Of a DNA stretch of 64,000 bases, positions 63,802 through 64,000 are shown one piece after another (the first letter of the stretch is position 1; each line of letters opens with the position of its first letter). The position numbers were made by a program, and so were the translations under genes. Origin of the DNA: Anaerolineae bacterium (GTDB taxonomy: Bacteria; Chloroflexota; Anaerolineae; Aggregatilineales; Ch27); contig JABLXG010000001.1 in NCBI GenBank assembly GCA_013178165.1, forward strand, positions 205,605 to 269,604, given 5' to 3'. The notes under the pieces were generated by a model that had not been told where the DNA came from, made no database searches, and saw nothing but the letters and a program-made list of their open reading frames with translations.

Positions 63802-64000
63802 ATGATAATCCCGGAAGAACCACCTGAACCGATCGCCCCGCAGGAAGCGCGTCAGCGCCTGGAAGCCGCCATTGCGCCCTATCTGGCGGCGGGCTGGGTC
63901 GTGCGCGCCGAACACGACTATATGGCCCGCCTGACATGCGGGCGGCGCAGGGTGGACTTTTACGTTGACCTGCTGGGAGAGGTCAGTAGCGAAGAGGGTC
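63802..64000 (+). CDS. Conserved hypothetical protein, 3' end beyond the window
   Basis: Open frame from ATG 63802 to the edge (66 codons), with AAGAGGA upstream. It begins MIIPEEPPEPIAPQEAR and continues through a helix and a beta pair (WVVRAEHDYMARLTCG, RRVDFYVDLLGEV). Divergent from the exported protein gene. The family is not recognised. Confidence 0.6.
   Translation, partial: MIIPEEPPEPIAPQEARQRLEAAIAPYLAAGWVVRAEHDYMARLTCGRRRVDFYVDLLGEVSSEEG

Overview
The window is a 64 kb stretch of a high-G+C bacterial chromosome. I infer Chloroflexota, close to Anaerolineae. The reasons are the single-membrane style envelope set (LytR-CpsA-Psr protein, M23 lipoprotein), many exported SH3b/LysM proteins with Thr-Pro linkers, and the general gene mix. 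No rRNA is present to settle this. Coding density is high, genes sit in short operons, and most are housekeeping.

Layout. 0-5.4 kb: dephospho-CoA kinase, then exported SH3b proteins and an LCP-type wall-polymer ligase. 5.4-13.7 kb: a five-gene minus-strand operon for recombination and repair (AddB-like helicase, UvrD/AddA-like helicase, Fe-S type PD-(D/E)XK nuclease, RecJ, IMPACT protein). 13.8-15.1 kb: a LysM protein with a very long Thr/Pro linker. 15.1-22.8 kb: two identical 1,387 bp insertion sequences in opposite orientation flanking tRNA-Arg, trpS, an SH3b membrane protein, a P-loop ATPase and a Band-7-like membrane protein. The 8 bp target duplication is split between the two copies in inverted form, so this segment appears to have been inverted. 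23-37.6 kb: glmU, two CorC/HlyC-type CBS membrane proteins, an M20 carbamoylase, small phosphatases, an M23 lipoprotein, bifunctional FtcD, ferritin and small conserved proteins. 37.8-42 kb: a redox island with an octaheme cytochrome of the hydroxylamine-oxidoreductase family, an eight-helix membrane protein with four regularly spaced histidines, an exact FNR-type palindrome in the divergent promoter, an ICMT-like methyltransferase and a Crp/Fnr regulator whose upstream region carries a 132 bp MITE. 42-64 kb: SixA phosphatase, a degenerate receiver, a His-rich membrane protein, FHA protein, EamA transporter, two pseudouridine synthases, three PlsC-type acyltransferases, an M16C protease, glmS preceded by a glmS self-cleaving ribozyme, a corrinoid protein, tRNA-Leu, aldo/keto reductase, anmK, heme A synthase, a lone PD-(D/E)XK nuclease, a TPR protein and a cut-off gene at the right edge.

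How the genes fit together: glmS, glmU and anmK serve amino-sugar and peptidoglycan metabolism, with glmS under ribozyme feedback by GlcN6P. The repair operon would process DNA ends. The octaheme/membrane-protein pair under an FNR-type site suggests oxygen- or nitrogen-oxide-controlled respiration. No CRISPR array, prophage or rRNA operon was seen. By eye, G+C rises from roughly 55-57% left of about 22.8 kb to roughly 65% to the right, a step that coincides with the right-hand IS.
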